A stretch of 64,000 nucleotides of DNA from Symsagittifera roscoffensis (lineage: Eukaryota; Xenacoelomorpha; Acoela; Convolutidae). Of the stretch, positions 54,061 through 64,000 are shown one piece after another; positions within the stretch are counted from its first letter, which is position 1; each line of letters opens with the position of its first letter. The notes under the pieces were generated by a model. That model did no database searches and was not told where the DNA came from. It was given only the letters and a program-made list of their open reading frames with translations. The stretch covers positions 32,267,710-32,331,709 of the forward strand of contig NC_087069.1 of the NCBI RefSeq assembly GCF_963678635.1, in the 5' to 3' direction. Made by a program: the position numbers and the translations under genes.

Positions 54061-55800
54061 TAGATTGGTACCCAAAAATTGTGAACAATGTTTGTGATTC
54101 TTTTTTGGGTTTTATACTTTTAGATGAGTCACTTGTGAAATCTAAAAATAGATGGGAAAAACAAGTGTAATAATGGTTAGTGTCTGGTTTCATTTGTTAG
54201 TATGAATAAAAATATCCCTTCTTACGACGGTTCGGTATCGGGGAAAAGTCCATGTGGGAAGCTAGTCTTGACTGTGTCAGATGTTACTAGAAGCCTAGCA
54301 AGCATGCGGAGTTTTTTCTAGTGTGAGGCAAAAGCCAAAGAATTTCAAGCGCTCTGATCATGTTTACTTCTTCGGTAAGTGTTGAAAAATCAAGATTTGT
54401 GTTTTGAATTAGTTTAAAATGTTTGTCATTATATTTGGATTTTGAATGTGTGGGAGCATTGTTATTTCAATGGGTTGTATTCATTCGAGGAAAATTGTAA
54501 TGGGAAGTGCGTTGTCGATTGGGAAAGTGTTAGTCAGTCGGAACTTATATACATCTGTCTGACGGGATCTTAATTACGGAGGATCCCGTTTGAATTAGTA
54601 GACTTAATGCAATAGGTCAAACTTAAGAAATTTGGTAATGAGTACTTTGAATTGATGAACATAAATTGATGCTATGAGTTACAAGTTGCTGTGTTGGTTA
54701 TATAATCTTTTCAAATGAATTGATAATATCTGTGTGTTTGGTTTAGTTTTGGCTTTAGTATGATTTCGTGTAAGCAGTGAATTTCTCTTTTATGTGATGT
54801 AAGTAAGTGAAATGTTAGTGCGAGGTGGTTAAAACTATTGAAAAATGGCTCGTAAGCTTTGTTAGTGCGCGAGCGATTATGTTGGTTAATGAAAAATTGG
54901 GTAGCGTGTGGTGATATGAATCTACTATATTTCTGGTTTAAACCAATGGTAGTGATTTTTTTTCAATAAATGCGGTGGTGAGTTGGTGAATGATGGAATT
55001 ACAGAGTTCATTATCTTCGGGTTTATTTTTCAAAGGAAGTTTCATTAAAAAGACCACATTCTAACTTTGTAGCTGTAAATATTGTAGATAGACCGGCGGT
55101 CGCTGTAAATACTTGTGGTTGCTGTAAGGTTTGTAAAATTGTAGTAGGTGATTCAGGAGAGTGTGGAAACTAGCCCATTTTTAATGAATAAGTTTAGTTG
55201 GTTTTCATTGTTTGTTTTCCAGCATGTTTATGGGGGAAACACGGTGAATTGTTAATCAAAAAGTCCGGATGTTAGTGTGTTGTGGTTGGTGGGAGTATAA
55301 TCGGGATGAACGTGGACGACTATTAAGGAATTAAAGTGTAGTGTTGGGGTTCTTTCGTTCTAAAACTTTTTGTGCTTTTGTAGGTGCAAAATCAACAGCA
55401 TGAGTTGAGGATTCGGATGTTGAGTTTGAGTGGGTTAGCTGGTCAATTGTAAATGCTTTATTTGTGTCACGAAGGTTTTCTTGTTGAGTCAAAAAGTTAT
55501 CTAGTTCAAGCTAGAGTTGATTGTTGGCGTTGAGACCAGGTATGTCGGGTTGGTTACTTGACATTGGCGAAAAGATAGAGGTAGCTAGAGTTGGTGAAGA
55601 GTGGGGGAAAAAATTTCCTTAGGAAGCTGGGAAAAATTGTGTTGCAAAGGTGGTTGAGAAAAATTTTTAGGTCTAGGTTCGGAGCCAAGGATTTTTTTTG
55701 GGGGTTTCTACAACAGAATTATTAAAATTGGAAAATTTTATTAAGACGTCGTGAAAATTCTAATAACTTTGGACCTAGATATAATAGCTAATAAAAAAAT
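54061..55800 (-). repeat. 1.74-kb direct repeat, copy 1
   Basis: Nearly identical to 56,736-58,478 (only a few substitutions seen, for example CTGACGGGATC/CTGATGGGATC). The start is GTTAGATTGGTACCC and the end is AATAGCTAATAAAAAAA. High identity shows a recent duplication of already degenerate sequence. Confidence 0.92.
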
Positions 55801-56735
55801 CATAAATTAGGTTTTTAATTTTACTGCTAAGCTATCAATTTACTGCTGTTAGATCAAAATTTAAAGCTTTATTAAGTTCCTTGAATTGTTAAATAAGATT
55901 TTAAAAGCTCTCTAAAACGTTTACAACCTTTTATATGGGTTTTGTTCGTTTTTAGATGAATGATCGGTGAAATCTAAAAAAAAGGGAAAGTCGGATATTT
56001 GTAAGCAATGGTGAGTGTTTTGATATATTTGTTTGTTGAAATTTTAAATTATACTTACAAAGGGTTGTCATTATCAAAAAATCCGATTAGAAAGTTAGTC
56101 CGAATTGTCTCGGATGATCTGATGAGTTTCGCAAGCATGCTGATGATGTTTTCAGTTGAAGTAGAGGCCAGAGAAGCTTTAGCGCTCGGATGATATTTAG
56201 TTCTTCATTATCAACTGAGAACTCGTGCGATGCATTAGGATTACTTTATTTATGTCATGGTTACATTTAATGTTTTGTTTGTATTCTAGTGTGGGGGTTT
56301 CAATGGGCTGATATACTCAAGGGGGGTGAGTAGTGAGCGGGAGTCATCAGCACCGAAGGATTTGGTTAGTGGGCGGAATGTATAGCTTTGTCGAATGGGA
56401 TCATAGTTATGTAATTATGAGGATGCCGGGTTAAAGAAAGGTTTGAAACACGTGAAAACGACTTAAACTTGTTATCATTTTTTGTTGAAACTTGAAAATT
56501 TTTCAATAAACAAATCTACATGGGCGAGTTGTGCAAATTTAGTGGATAGTGTGCGTGAAATGAGGTCAAGTAAATGAAAAAGTTAATTTATAAAGAGGCA
56601 CACATAAAATGGTTAGCATATTATAACTTATTTGCATTTTATTAATTTATTACTCGAGTTTTTGAATTTTACTACAGAATTATTAATTTATCACCTTGGT
56701 CATGAAGTTTACTGCACTTGGATAATTCAGTTCTA

Positions 56736-58478
56736 TTGTTAGATTGGTACCCAAAAATTGTGAACAATGTTTGTGATTCTTTTTTGGGTTTTATACTTTT
56801 AGATGAGTCACTTGTGAAATCTAAAAATAGATGGGAAAAACAAGTGTAATAATGGTTAGTGTCTGGTTTCATTTGTTAGTATGAATAAAAATATCCCTTC
56901 TTACGACGGTTCGGTATCGGGGAAAAGTCCATGTGGGAAGCTAGTCTTGACTGTGTCAGATGTTACTAGAAGCCTAGCAAGCATGCGGAGTTTTTTCTAG
57001 TTTGAGGCAAAAGCCAAAGAATTTCAAGCGCTCTGATCATGTTTACTTCTTCGGTAAGTGTTGAAAAATCAAGATTTGTGTTTTGAATTAGTTTAAAATG
57101 TTTGTCATTATATTTGGATTTTGAATGTGTGGGAGCATTGTTATTTCAATGGGTTGTATTCATTCGAGGAAAATTGTAATGGGACGTGCGTTGTCGATTG
57201 GGAAAGTGTTAGTCAGTCGGAACTTATATACATCTGTCTGATGGGATCTTAATTACGGAGGATCCCGTTTGAATTAGTAGACTTAATGCAATAGGTCAAA
57301 CTTAAGAAATTTGGTAATGAGTACTTTGAATTGATGAACATAAATTGATGCTATGAGTTACAAGTTGCTGTGTTGGTTATATAATCTTTTCAAATGAATT
57401 GATAATATCTGTGTGTTTGGTTTAGTTTTGGCTTTAGTATGATTTCGTGTAAGCAGTGAATTTCTCTTTTATGTGATGTAAGTAAGTGAAATGTTAGTGC
57501 GAGGTGGTTAAAACTATTGAAAAATGGCTCGTAAGCTTTGTTAGTGCGCGAGCGATTATGTTGGTTAATGAAAAATTGGGTAGCGTGTGGTGATATGAAT
57601 CTACTATATTTCTGGTTTAAACCAATGGTAGTGATTTTTTTTCAATAAATGCGGTGGTGAGTTGGTGAATGATGGAATTACAGAGTTCATTATCTTCGGG
57701 TTTATTTTTCAAAGGAAGTTTCATTAAAAAGACCACATTCTAACTTTGTAGCTGTAAATATTGTAGATAGACCGGCGGTCGCTGTAAATACTTGTGGTTG
57801 CTGTAAGGTTTGTAAAATTGTAGTAGGTGATTCAGGAGAGTGTGGAAACTAGCCCATTTTTAATGAATAAGTTTAGTTGGTTTTCATTGTTTGTTTTCCA
57901 GCATGTTTATGGGGGAAACACGGTGAATTGTTAATCAAAAAGTCCGGATGTTAGTGTGTTGTGGTTGGTGGGAGTATAATCGGGATGAACGTGGACGACT
58001 ATTAAGGAATTAAAGTGTAGTGTTGGGGTTCTTTCGTTCTAAAACTTTTTGTGCTTTTGTAGGTGCAAAATCAACAGCATGAGTTGAGGATTCGGATGTT
58101 GAGTTTGAGTGGGTTAGCTGGTCAATTGTAAATGCTTTATTTGTGTCACGAAGGTTTTCTTGTTGAGTCAAAAAGTTATCTAGTTCAAGCTAGAGTTGAT
58201 TGTTGGCGATGAGACCAGGTATGTCGGGTTGGTTACTTGACATTGGCGAAAAGATAGAGGTAGCTTCAGTTGGTGAAGAGTGCGGGAAAAATTTCCTTAG
58301 GAAGCTGGGAAAAATTGTGTTGCAAAGGTGGTTGAGAAAAATTTTTAGGTCTAGGTTCGGAGCCAAGGATTTTTTTTTGGGGTTTCTACAACAGAATTAT
58401 TAAAATTGGAAAATTTTATTAAGACGTCGTGAAAATTCTAATAACTTTGTACCTAGATATAATAGCTAATAAAAAAAA
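56736..58478 (-). repeat. 1.74-kb direct repeat, copy 2
   Basis: Partner of 54,061-55,800, offset about 2,676 bp. The 0.93 kb between the copies belongs to the duplicated unit or to an LTR-like part; the duplicated unit is thus about 2.68 kb. Confidence 0.92.
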
Positions 58479-58547
58479 CATAAATTTTTTGCGATCTAAA
58501 CTCACAAAAAAAATCACAATATCCAGATAGACAGAAGCATAACAAAA

Positions 58548-59340
58548 AAAACCAGTACACCTAAACATCGTCGTCGAATAAATCAAGTACATTCTACCGA
58601 TAAAACGATTTCAGACCAACCAGGTTTAGTGAACAAAAACATTAGAAATTCATCTTAATCAAGTACACTGTGGAAATGAAGATGATGAACGTGAAAACGG
58701 AAATACATTAGTTATAAACATGATAAAAAATAGAACAAAAGTATGAAAATTCAACACTTTAACAGTTACCAAAATGAGATCCTACCTCAATTTTTGACAA
58801 ATCTAGCATTAAACCAATCAACAAAAATAAAATACTTTTCACACATGGATGACAATCAAACAAAAATAAACCATATATGTCAGTATACAACAAAAAAACG
58901 CCCCATCTAAAAAAAGAGCAATCTGAATTTTTCCAAAAAAATTGAAAGTCCAAAGAATAAAAATATTCAATCACCAGACCTTGAAATAGATTTTTTAACA
59001 GGTTCAGGAGCAAATTCGAAAAAAATTTTGCGAATACGTGGAATGAAATTCATTCAATACCTCATAAACTTCCCTTCTCGAAACCTTTAGGCAAACTTGC
59101 CACAGCACAAGGCACAAGCTTAAAAATCAATGGCAAAACTCAATTATAAACAATATCAACAAGTACGATAGAGTTAAAACAATATTGAAGTAAATATTTC
59201 ATACAGATTTTAAACACAATCTAATAGGAATACCATTTATCACTTTAATTTCAAAAATCAACATTCTAAATAGTAAATTACAAATCAACGATAAATATTC
59301 AAAAAAAAGAGAAAACTTTAAACGTTTTTCGAAGAATTTA
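58548..59340 (+). pseudogene. Forward gypsy fragment: Gag tail and protease remnant
   Basis: Homologous to about 2,130-2,990. Landmarks: TPKHRRRINQVHS (Gag tail) and PDLEIDFLTGSGANS, where the catalytic Asp of DSG is replaced by Gly, then several stops. It is flanked on both sides by reverse-oriented gypsy sequence and may be a nested or inverted insertion. Confidence 0.65.
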
Positions 59341-60180
59341 TAAATGTTGGTGATAAAATATGATTGGTAAGTTAGTAATTTTTTATAGATAGTTTTATCA
59401 ATATTATAATTGGTTTATAATTACGAGTTTAGAACTTGTTGCAGGTATCCGGGACTTAGAAATTTTGGTTTTTAATTTTTTTTTGTAGTAAAGGACAGGT
59501 GAAAAAATTCACTTTTAGAGGTCTGAGCAGTGAACTCTTGAAGAGAAGAGAGATGTAGTTGTTTGGTTTGGGTAGACAGAGGAAGATAGTTTGATCGTGT
59601 TTCAAAGGTGGGTCTTGCGATTCCACTCCGGAATGTAACGGAGTTTTCAACTCCCTTTGCTGCTCGTTCCTTTGGCTCTAAGAAATCTTTTACATCATAT
59701 TGCATTTATTTATATACATCTTGTTATTGAAGTCAATCTTCACTTATGATTTTTTATTAGTTATTTTTGCAAAAGCGTTTTTATTAATATTTTTTAAAGA
59801 GTCGCCCATCTTAGAGCAACTCTCGACAAAGTTAGAATGTCGGTCAAAAAGCGTGGCTTTAGCGCGGTGGAATAGTCTTGCTCAGAACGTCTCTCTGGTC
59901 GGTGAGGCCAGGAGTATGCTTTTATCTTCTCTCTGGGTAGAGTCTCTTTCTGTGTTCAACTTTTTATTTCATTTTTATCAGTTTTTTTTCTCATTTTATT
60001 TGCTTGTGTCTTTTGTCAAAATTAGAAAATTTTAATTTGGTTTTGTCTTTTAACGTTTTATTGTTTTCTTTGGTGTCAACAAAAAACTTGAAAGTGAGTT
60101 TCAAAGATTAGTTTATCCAGTTTTAATTTGTGTTTATTCCAGTTTGATATGTTCTCGTATATCTTTGTAGATGTCGTGTC
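59341..60180. other. Noncoding stretch between gypsy fragments
   Basis: No homology to the rest of the window was noticed. The frame at 59,700-60,035 is T-rich and hydrophobic and not supported as a gene. Confidence 0.35.
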
Positions 60181-60187
60181 TATATTG

Positions 60188-60478
60188 TCATCGCATTAGT
60201 GTCCACTTATGTAATCTATTACTGTCAAGATGTTGACCAAATAGGAGAAGGGGTGCTCCGAATGTATTTCCATCTAATGGTAGAAGTATATTAGTGGTTA
60301 AATTGACACCATTTGTGTGAAATTTAGGGGAAAGGTAGTAGTTGGAGTTTGACCTGTTGTTGAAAAAATTGATGATAGTGATAGGAGTTCTGGAAGTGAG
60401 AAGGAGGTGTCTGAGGATATATCTACAGGGTCGTTTTTTGAACTTGGTTCGCCTTGAGTGAATGCTTGAGTATTTCAA
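60188..60478 (-). pseudogene. Envelope-leader ORF fragment (reverse gypsy copy)
   Basis: 96 open codons; the C-terminal half with NTFGAPLLLFGQHLDSNRLH aligns with the envelope-leader ORF at 14.08 and 16.38 kb. Its survival as an open frame in otherwise degraded sequence is probably chance. Confidence 0.5.
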
Positions 60479-62439
60479 TGCGGAAAAAGTTGGTTTGGTA
60501 TTGGCGGAATAAAAAAGTTTTCACGAATCTTTTTGGGAGTTGCTGTTGATCCTAAATAGTCCGATTGAATATTCGGAGTATTTTGTTGTGAAACTGTTTG
60601 AATTATTAGGAGGTACTTTGGAATGTATTACTAGAGAGATCTGAAGGGTTTGGAGATGGTGATGGGGTCATATTAAAATGAACTCTGGGTTTTGCAAAGT
60701 TTCGCTTTCTTCGGGTATGGATGATTTGTCTATCTATTGTAGATGTTTGTTTTTAGTTTTGGCTTGAATGTCTAATCTTATTAAGTTCTGGCTAGAATGA
60801 AAGCTAAATGGTTCGTATTGTCGTTCACTTAGAGTGGCGTGGCGGATTGCTGGCATTAAAAGTTCTGTTAATGATGCGTGTCTTTCTCCGAATGTATAAG
60901 AATTTTCTTGGAATGAAATGTGTGTAGATAAGTAGGATTAAATTGTTTAACTAGATGTTCGTGTTGTTGAGAAATTTCGGAACTTAGTGGTCGGTGGATA
61001 TTGCTGCGTTGTTTGTTGAATCGCAATTTTGAAATATTTTGACTTTTTTCTTTTTTTTTAGTTAAAACTATGTTGCTTATAGTCTTCTTCTGTAAACATG
61101 ATTGAGAGGATTGTTGCTAGTGCGTAAGTGATTATTGTTTTTTTCTATGCATTGACAAATTTTCAAAATTAGGGAAAGAAGAACGGTGAGAAAAATTACA
61201 AAAAGAAGAAAGAAGTCTTTCTTTTTGAATAATTGTTGTAACATTTAAAGAGTTGTTGAATTTTTGTACCTGAGGAGGTGGTCAAGGATTTTTGGGAAGT
61301 TTTTGTAAGCTTTTATGAAGCAGTAGAAAAAGGACAAAGAAGCTGCAAAAAATGATGACAACAGTATATCAGTATGATTCTACAGTATCTATGGTAAAAA
61401 AACAGACTTGAAATTTTTTTTTTTTAAATTGAAAAAAGTTTTGAAATGACTGTTTTAAAACATTGAGTTGGTCAAAAGAGAAGCATTTGAGAAAAGATAT
61501 AATTCATCAGAAAAATTTTTTTGAGTTGAAAACCAAGTGTGGACGAATTGTTTATTGACTTTTGACAATTGTGTTGAATATGGGTACTTTTTGGTGAAGG
61601 ACAGTCTGGAGTTTCAGGATTGAATATCCTAGTTTGTTTCCATTGTATTAGAAGTTTTGTGAAGTTGTATCAACTGAGGCTAAGTGATCAAGTCGGATTT
61701 TGTCTTTAGGCTTATTCAAAAAAAATTTTGGGGGAAATGTGGGGTATTAGTTGAGACAATATTGTTGATTTTTGAACTAGTTGTTAAAGACTTAAATTGA
61801 AATATTGAGAAGATAATTGATATAAATTGAAATTATCTGAGTATAATGAAGGTATTCTAGTTATATTTTAATTAATTACGAGGGCTTCTGAAATTCAACT
61901 TTAGTATTTTAGATTGTGGAAGGAAAGGTTTAGAATCTTTTCATGGTTGACTTCGGAGTTGTGATGATTTGCGATGTTGTGTACTTTTGTTTCTTGTAGT
62001 AAGATGTTTTCTTCTAGTTTGCAATTAACCCTTTGTTTTTGAGTTATTTGCTTTTAGTTAGTTTCGTATTTTTTGGGGGTTTTTTCAAATAATTGTTTTT
62101 GTTTTGTTTTTAGTAAACATGATGAATGATTCAAGTGTGTACTTTCCCGTTGGTCATTGATTTCTAAGGGTTTTTGTACAACTTTAGTCCTGTAAATGAG
62201 TATAGTTGTGTTAACTCGCGAAGAGCGTGTTCTTTTAGGTGATATGGTGAAAGATTTTGTTTTTGTTAGAATGGTGAAAGATAGTTTTTGTTAGAATCAG
62301 TAAGTTCAAAAGTAGCATCAGTGGGTTTGTCAATTATTTGACATGGTCCTGTTCTGTTAGGTCGCAAATTTTTAGATATTTCTTGTTGTGGTTAAATCTT
62401 TGCAACAAAACATGGGTTTTAGTTTCTCTATTGGAGGCT

Positions 62440-63140
62440 GGTGTGAAATGTGAATTTATCTGTGATTGAATATTTTGTCTTTGCATGTGTTCCAGAGGCT
62501 ATTTTTAAGATTTGTTGTGATGAAGTTGATATTCATTGTGTGTATGTAGTGGTAATTTATAGCAAAGGGAATCTTTAGTTGGCTGACAGTAACCTTGAGC
62601 GTTTTTTGAGGAGTTTGCTGTTGTTATTTGTGAACTATAAGCTAACGAGAATAGCCTTACGTCAGTTGACCATTCGGTGTAAATTTTATCTTTTCCTATT
62701 ATGATACATCTAAGATATTACTGTATGTAACAGGTTTACCTTCGACTGAACCTATAGTCAACGGGGCATGATATGTTCGGCGCTTTTGCTTAATGTTAAT
62801 AAGATAGCATAATTTGATGATTTCATTATTTATGAAATCAGTGACTTGTTTGTGACAAGGATATTTGTTATTTCAAATTTGGCTATCCAATGTTCGTAGA
62901 ATGCTGTATATGTAAAAAAGCATTACAACGAGGCACAAGGTTGAGTGCTACATAGTGGGTAACGCATCAACTTTTACCGTAATGTATGAAATTCCTTCTG
63001 ATGAGGGCAATATAGGACCTTTTGTGTCAAATAATATTCTGTGATTGAAAATTAAACTATGTCTTTTAAATTCTTTTTTTTCTGCTATTTGTTTTTGTTG
63101 TGGATAAGGTTTTTTAATTGACAAATTATGCAAGCATTAC
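62440..63140 (-). pseudogene. Integrase fragment (reverse gypsy copy)
   Basis: The open part (63,133-62,948) carries the region from just after the zinc-binding module to the first catalytic Asp (FDTKGPI). The following part down to about 62,440 is homologous to the integrase C-terminal half but interrupted; the second Asp and Glu regions appear deleted. Confidence 0.65.
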
Positions 63141-64000
63141 ATTAGACTTTTATCCAAATTGGCGCATTTCGAAAGTAGAAGTATGAATAAAGTTTGAGTG
63201 ATTTTTTCTGATCCTGCATGTATTTTGTATTTAGGGAACGTGAAATGTGAAACGCTAGAAGTATTAAACTCAATGATAGACAGGGTGTTTTGTCTCTGTG
63301 GTTTGATTTTTCAAAAGGTTATTATTCTCCTTTTTTGTTGTGTTTTTGAATTTTCTGAAAAAACTAGGTAGTGTTCTATTTCCTAAAAGTGTGATATCTG
63401 CTTTTATAGATTTTATTTCATACTTATGCCAGGCATTTAGTTGTCTCAAAAAACAGGGTCAAAATTCTGGTTTTTTTGTAGTAATTCTAGTGTTTCTTTT
63501 CTGTAATCGGTAGAAAGATATTTTTATATTTGGTTTTTGAGAGAGTTATATTGTCTAAAGGGTCTGGTAAATTAAGAAACTTAAACTTAGTAATAGTATA
63601 TTTCGAATTCAATTCGGGGGGTACTGTAAATTAATGCTTTCAGTTACATTTTTTTTTATTAAAGAGAACATGTTTTTGCCATACAAAGTTTCTAAGTGAT
63701 TGTTGTTGTGTGTTGTTTTTGATCCATGATGAGTATGGGATTCGTTTAAAAGTAGATTTTTTTGAACAAACGTACTTGGTAATGGTTCTCTTGGCAATCA
63801 AGTTATAATGGAAAATACTCTTCATTTTTTATTTGCATGTTGTCGCGATTGATTTTTACTGCATTTTTGCATTCCAATCCCTTGATATTTTGTCTTTTGC
63901 AAGGAAAATTTTTTTATTTTGTGGTATTTTTACGGTTTTTTTCTTTGTTATTGGTTGAGGTGGCGTGTTTTGACTAATAGTGTCGGTGGTTTATTTATGT

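Larger units (their letters stand above)
53901..58490 (-). mobile_element. Reverse-oriented gypsy remnants: ORF X and 3' noncoding region, tandemly duplicated
   Basis: Read on the minus strand, 58,480-56,740 and 55,800-54,060 are homologous to the ORF X region (18.1-19.96 kb), for example GGATCCTCCGTAATTAAG versus GCATCCTCCGTAACTATG and CATGCTTGCTAGGCTTCTAG versus CATACTAGCCAAGTTACTAA. The stretch between them (56,735-56,400) matches the 3' noncoding region at 20.2-20.5 kb. All frames are destroyed. Confidence 0.65.
60181..64000 (-). mobile_element. Reverse-oriented diverged gypsy copy: RNase H end, integrase, envelope leader
   Basis: On the minus strand, from the window edge inward: 63,825-63,640 contains SSWIKNNTQQQS, homologous to SQWIKNNTQQKK after RNase H at 10.35 kb. 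63,133-62,948 contains PQQKQIAEKKEFKRHSL and FDTKGPILPSSE, homologous to the integrase core start at 10.95 kb, with the first catalytic Asp kept. 62,660-62,480 matches the integrase region at 11.36-11.62 kb with a deletion. 60,478-60,188 matches the envelope leader (FGQHLDSNRLH). It is about 70-80% similar to the left element by eye, so it is another subfamily or an old copy. Confidence 0.75.

Overview
The window is about 70% A+T, eukaryotic and repeat-dominated, and is best read as animal, most likely nematode, DNA. Supporting points: the virus-like transposon at its centre encodes a capsid protein and an integrase of the types known from Caenorhabditis elegans genes F54H12.2 and F54H12.3; TTTTCAG-type acceptors sit just upstream of start codons; one short intron is visible; and a pair of broken tetraspanin-like genes lies nearby. 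No rRNA, tRNA, CRISPR array or bacterial signal was found. Species is not assignable by eye.

Region 1 (1-20,620, + strand): an A-rich Ty3/gypsy-type LTR retrotransposon (Metaviridae-like) with gag, protease, RT, RNase H, integrase, an envelope-like glycoprotein and a further 3' gene of unknown function (ORF X). It is broken by stops and frameshifts. Two head-to-tail duplications have enlarged it: gag-to-RNase H (repeat distance 5,151-5,152 bp; copy 1 has also lost 294 bp with the RT active site) and the envelope region (2,286 bp).

Region 2 (20,620-30,199): low-complexity noncoding DNA with a nested hairpin at 21.9 kb, two tetraspanin-like pseudogenes on the minus strand (26.2-27.56 kb), a GCGACC-type minisatellite and a tandem 1.07-kb repeat.

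Region 3 (30,200-47,119): one Maverick/Polinton, the clearest and most interesting object. It has 570/571-bp terminal inverted repeats starting AGTAGTAG, a perfect 6-bp target duplication (ATTAGG), and genes for protein-primed DNA polymerase B, packaging ATPase, retroviral-type integrase, minor and major capsid proteins, a basic pVI-like protein and an adenovirus-type cysteine protease. It also has several small genes, some unique-looking. It inserted into the second unit of the 1.07-kb tandem repeat. Polymerase, integrase, ATPase and protease are all disrupted, while the capsid genes and small genes are largely open. No fusion glycoprotein gene is seen. The spacer between the divergent polymerase and left-arm genes carries two perfect three-unit heat-shock elements and a 60-bp repeat array with TGACGTCA/TGATGTCA sites, which suggests stress-linked transcription.

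Region 4 (47,120-64,000): the rest of the interrupted repeat, CGACC-rich minisatellites, a 193-bp palindrome, long noncoding stretches and, from 53.9 kb on, degenerate fragments of a related gypsy element, mostly in reverse orientation (3' gene and 3' noncoding region duplicated at 54.06-58.48 kb; envelope-leader, integrase and RNase H regions at 60.2-64 kb) with one forward protease fragment at 58.55-59.34 kb.
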